NCBI GenBank assembly: GCA_946479055.1 | Contig: CAMLEX010000201.1 | Location: 1-7,978, forward strand | DNA: 7,978 nucleotides | Origin: an uncultured Bacteroidota bacterium | GTDB taxonomy: Bacteria; Bacteroidota; Bacteroidia; Chitinophagales; Chitinophagaceae | Direction of reading: 5' to 3' | Part shown: positions 6,695 to 7,978 of the stretch, piece after piece | How the letters are laid out: each line of letters starts with the position of its first letter | How positions within the stretch are numbered: position 1 is the stretch's first letter | Notes under the pieces: model-generated | The model's database searches: none | Seen by the model: the letters and a program-made list of their open reading frames with translations, nothing else | What the model was told of the DNA's origin: nothing | Made by a program: the position numbers and the translations under genes

Positions 6695-6728
6695 GAAGTC
6701 TGAAGTCAGATGTCTGACCTCCAACTTC
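6695..6728. repeat. Imperfect 16 bp palindrome between rpmI and rplT
   Basis: GAAGTCTGAAGTCAGA (6695-6710) and TCTGACCTCCAACTTC (6713-6728) pair at 13 of 16 positions around a 2 nt centre (TG). The inner six pairs (GTCAGA/TCTGAC) are perfect. It begins at the base after the rpmI stop codon. No T-run follows, so it is not a typical terminator. It may be an intergenic palindromic repeat or an RNA processing or stability element. Confidence 0.65.
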
Positions 6729-6770
6729 CGGCCTCAAACTTTATACTTTTAATTTTAAATTCTTTAAGAT

Positions 6771-7115
6771 ATGCCTCGTTCAAAAAATGCAGTAGCCTCA
6801 AAGGCACGCCGCAAAAAAATATTAAAACAAGCCAAAGGTTTCTATGGCAAACGTAAAAATGTATTAACCGTTGCCAAGAACGTAGTAGAAAAAGGGATGA
6901 CTTACATGTTTGTAGGTCGTAAACTGAAGAAAAGAGAGTACCGTACGTTATGGATTGCCCGTATCAATGCAGCTGTACGTGCAGAAGGTATGACCTATTC
7001 CGAGTTCATCAACAAACTGAACAAAAAAGGAATTACTCTGGATCGCAAAGTATTGGCTGATCTGGCAATGAACAATCCTGAGACCTTTAAGGGCCTTATT
7101 GACCAGGTGAAATAA
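6771..7115 (+). CDS. rplT: 50S ribosomal protein L20 (bL20)
   Basis: The 114-residue basic protein matches bL20 throughout: [20 protein letters not shown], the [10 protein letters not shown] segment, then the globular part with [11 protein letters not shown] (about 61-71), [24 protein letters not shown] and a final [14 protein letters not shown]. Length is typical (114-118). L20 binds 23S rRNA early in 50S assembly and is the autoregulator of its operon in E. coli and Bacillus. It follows rpmI by 76 bp, shares its promoter as far as I can see, and is closed by the terminator at 7139-7173. Confidence 0.97.
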   Translation: MPRSKNAVASKARRKKILKQAKGFYGKRKNVLTVAKNVVEKGMTYMFVGRKLKKREYRTLWIARINAAVRAEGMTYSEFINKLNKKGITLDRKVLADLAMNNPETFKGLIDQVK

Positions 7116-7138
7116 ATAGTGCTTGTATGAGCTTATAT

Positions 7139-7173
7139 AACCGTTCCATATTGTGGGGCGGTTTTTGTTTTTT
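7139..7173 (+). terminator. Intrinsic terminator after rplT
   Basis: AACCGTTCCA (7139-7148) pairs with TGGGGCGGTT (7154-7163) over 10 bp with two G-U wobbles around the 5 nt loop TATTG. It is followed by TTTGTTTTTT. It lies 23 bp after the rplT stop. Confidence 0.85.
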
Positions 7174-7210
7174 ACGCCTTTCTGTTATATGTATAGGCTG
7201 TCTGAAATTA

Positions 7211-7243
7211 TTTGCCTGAGATTTCTCTAAAATTCTACTTTTG
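7211..7243 (+). promoter_or_regulatory. Promoter of the arginine decarboxylase-like gene
   Basis: A TTTG -33 box (7211-7214), a 21 bp spacer and the -7 box TACTTTTG (7236-7243, exact TAnnTTTG). The predicted start near 7250 gives a leader of about 44 nt. Both boxes match consensus, making it one of the best promoter candidates here. Confidence 0.65.
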
Positions 7244-7293
7244 TCCCGTTAAAAAATTTGGCCTGATCAACAACACCCCCATTAAGTTTCTCA

Positions 7294-7659
7294 ATGACAA
7301 ACTCTTACCAGGATCTCGTTCAGCAAACATTTAACTTTCCCCAGGAAGGTTTTGAAGTTAAAGATGAATATTTACAGTACAACGGTGTAGATATAAAAGC
7401 GTTGATCGATAAATATGGAACACCTCTTAAACTAACCTATCTGCCCAAAATAAGCATGCAGATACAAAAGGCAAAAACGATGTTTGCCAATGCTTTCAAA
7501 AAACATAAATACGAAGGCAAATACTACTATTGTTACTGTACAAAAAGCTCCCACTTTTCTTTTATTGTAGAACAGGCATTGAAAAATGAAATACACCTTG
7601 AAACTTCCTTTGCTTACGATATTGATATTATCAAAAAATTATACGAAAAAAGAAGATAA
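7294..7659 (+). CDS. speA: Arginine decarboxylase-like protein, N-terminal part before a frameshift
   Basis: The frame gives 121 residues and ends at TAA 7657-7659, much shorter than the 450-plus residues expected. The sequence matches, from memory, the N-terminus of PLP-dependent arginine decarboxylases of Bacteroidota: YGTPLKLTYLPKIS (41-54), then YCYCTKSSHF (79-88), where Lys84 is the expected PLP-binding lysine, then LKNEIHLETSFAYDI. The family decarboxylates arginine to agmatine, the first step of one route to polyamines. The match breaks after LYEK (116-119): RR-stop replaces the expected continuation, which resumes in the -1 frame (next entry). One extra A in the A6 run at 7646-7651 would restore a continuous frame. 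The cause may be a sequencing error, a true mutation or, less likely, recoding. The symbol rests on similarity to SpeA-type enzymes; substrate is not proven. Confidence 0.75.
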   Translation: MTNSYQDLVQQTFNFPQEGFEVKDEYLQYNGVDIKALIDKYGTPLKLTYLPKISMQIQKAKTMFANAFKKHKYEGKYYYCYCTKSSHFSFIVEQALKNEIHLETSFAYDIDIIKKLYEKRR

Positions 7660-7978
7660 CCAAGGATATTCATATCGTCTGTAACGGATATAAACAAAAA
7701 GAATACACCAGGAGAATCGCCAGTCTTCTGAACAGCGGGTTTACCAATGTAATACCTGTACTGGATAATAAAGAAGAGTTGAAGGAATATGCTAAAACGG
7801 TAAAAGTCCCTTTCAAATTAGGTATCAGGGTAGCTGCGGAAGAAGAACCAAATTTTCCTTTTTATACATCAAGATTGGGAATTCGTGCTAAAGATATTTT
7901 AGAATTTTATGTTGACAGGATAGAAGGGTATGAAAGTAAGTTCCAGTTAAAAATGTTGCACATCTTTTTGAACAAGGG
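7653..7978 (+). pseudogene. speA: Arginine decarboxylase-like gene, continuation in the shifted frame (runs off right edge)
   Basis: From AAG at 7653 this frame is open for 108 codons to the window end: KITKDIHIVCNGYKQKEY, VIPVLDNKEELKEYA, FKLGIRVAAEEEP, FYTSRLGIR, then KMLHIFLNKG. These segments continue the TIM-barrel (alanine-racemase-like fold) of the same enzyme; ICNGYK and LGIR segments also occur in SpeA. There is no start codon of its own near the junction, so it is not a separate gene but the displaced remainder of the frame starting at 7294. The uninterrupted reading and preserved motifs suggest a recent change or a sequence error rather than long decay. The C-terminal part lies outside the window. 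Confidence 0.75.

Noticed and set aside
6744..6751. TACTTTTA as an internal promoter for rplT
   Set aside because: The last consensus base is wrong and no -33 box fits. Cotranscription from the rpmI promoter explains rplT.
7646..7652. Programmed -1 frameshifting in the decarboxylase gene
   Set aside because: The AAAAAAG heptamer is in the wrong phase for the incoming frame and I see no convincing downstream stem. An indel in the A run is simpler. Kept only as a minor possibility.

Overview
The window looks like a chromosomal core region of a Bacteroidota bacterium, most likely Chitinophagaceae or a relative. The evidence is moderate to low GC, A-rich leaders without Shine-Dalgarno sequences, several promoters of the Bacteroidota type (TTTG-like -33 box, 19-21 bp spacer, TAnnTTTG -7 box), a large secreted metalloprotease of a type common in that phylum, and the ThrRS and IF3 sequences themselves. 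Assignments rest on motif recognition and remembered family sequences; no database search was run.

Layout, left to right. (1) 1-565, minus strand: the first 188 codons of an exported protein of unknown function, running off the left edge. (2) 566-806: a divergent intergenic region with a probable thrS promoter and a repeat-rich, self-complementary thrS leader. (3) 807-3529: thrS (threonyl-tRNA synthetase) and infC (IF3), separated by 107 bp holding two hairpins with complementary loops, and closed by a strong terminator at 3558-3583. The IF3 has an unusual Gly/Phe/Lys-rich N-terminal extension. (4) 3741-6260: an exported zinc metalloprotease of 839 residues, closed by its own terminator. (5) 6335-7173: a separate rpmI-rplT unit (L35-L20) with a consensus promoter, a structured leader of about 125 nt, a long imperfect hairpin between the genes and a terminator after rplT. 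(6) 7211-7978: a promoter and the 5' part of a PLP-dependent arginine decarboxylase-like gene. Its frame is broken at an A6 run near 7646-7651, and it continues in another frame to the right edge.

The first and fifth blocks are the classic translation cluster thrS-infC-rpmI-rplT, here split by the protease gene and by terminators, so L35/L20 synthesis must be driven and controlled separately from ThrRS/IF3. I found no CRISPR array, transposase, tRNA, phage gene or clear defence system. The most interesting signals are RNA-level: the complementary loops before infC, the rpmI-rplT leader, and the inverted repeat before thrS. The decarboxylase frameshift also merits checking. No stretch over 300 bases lacks a gene.
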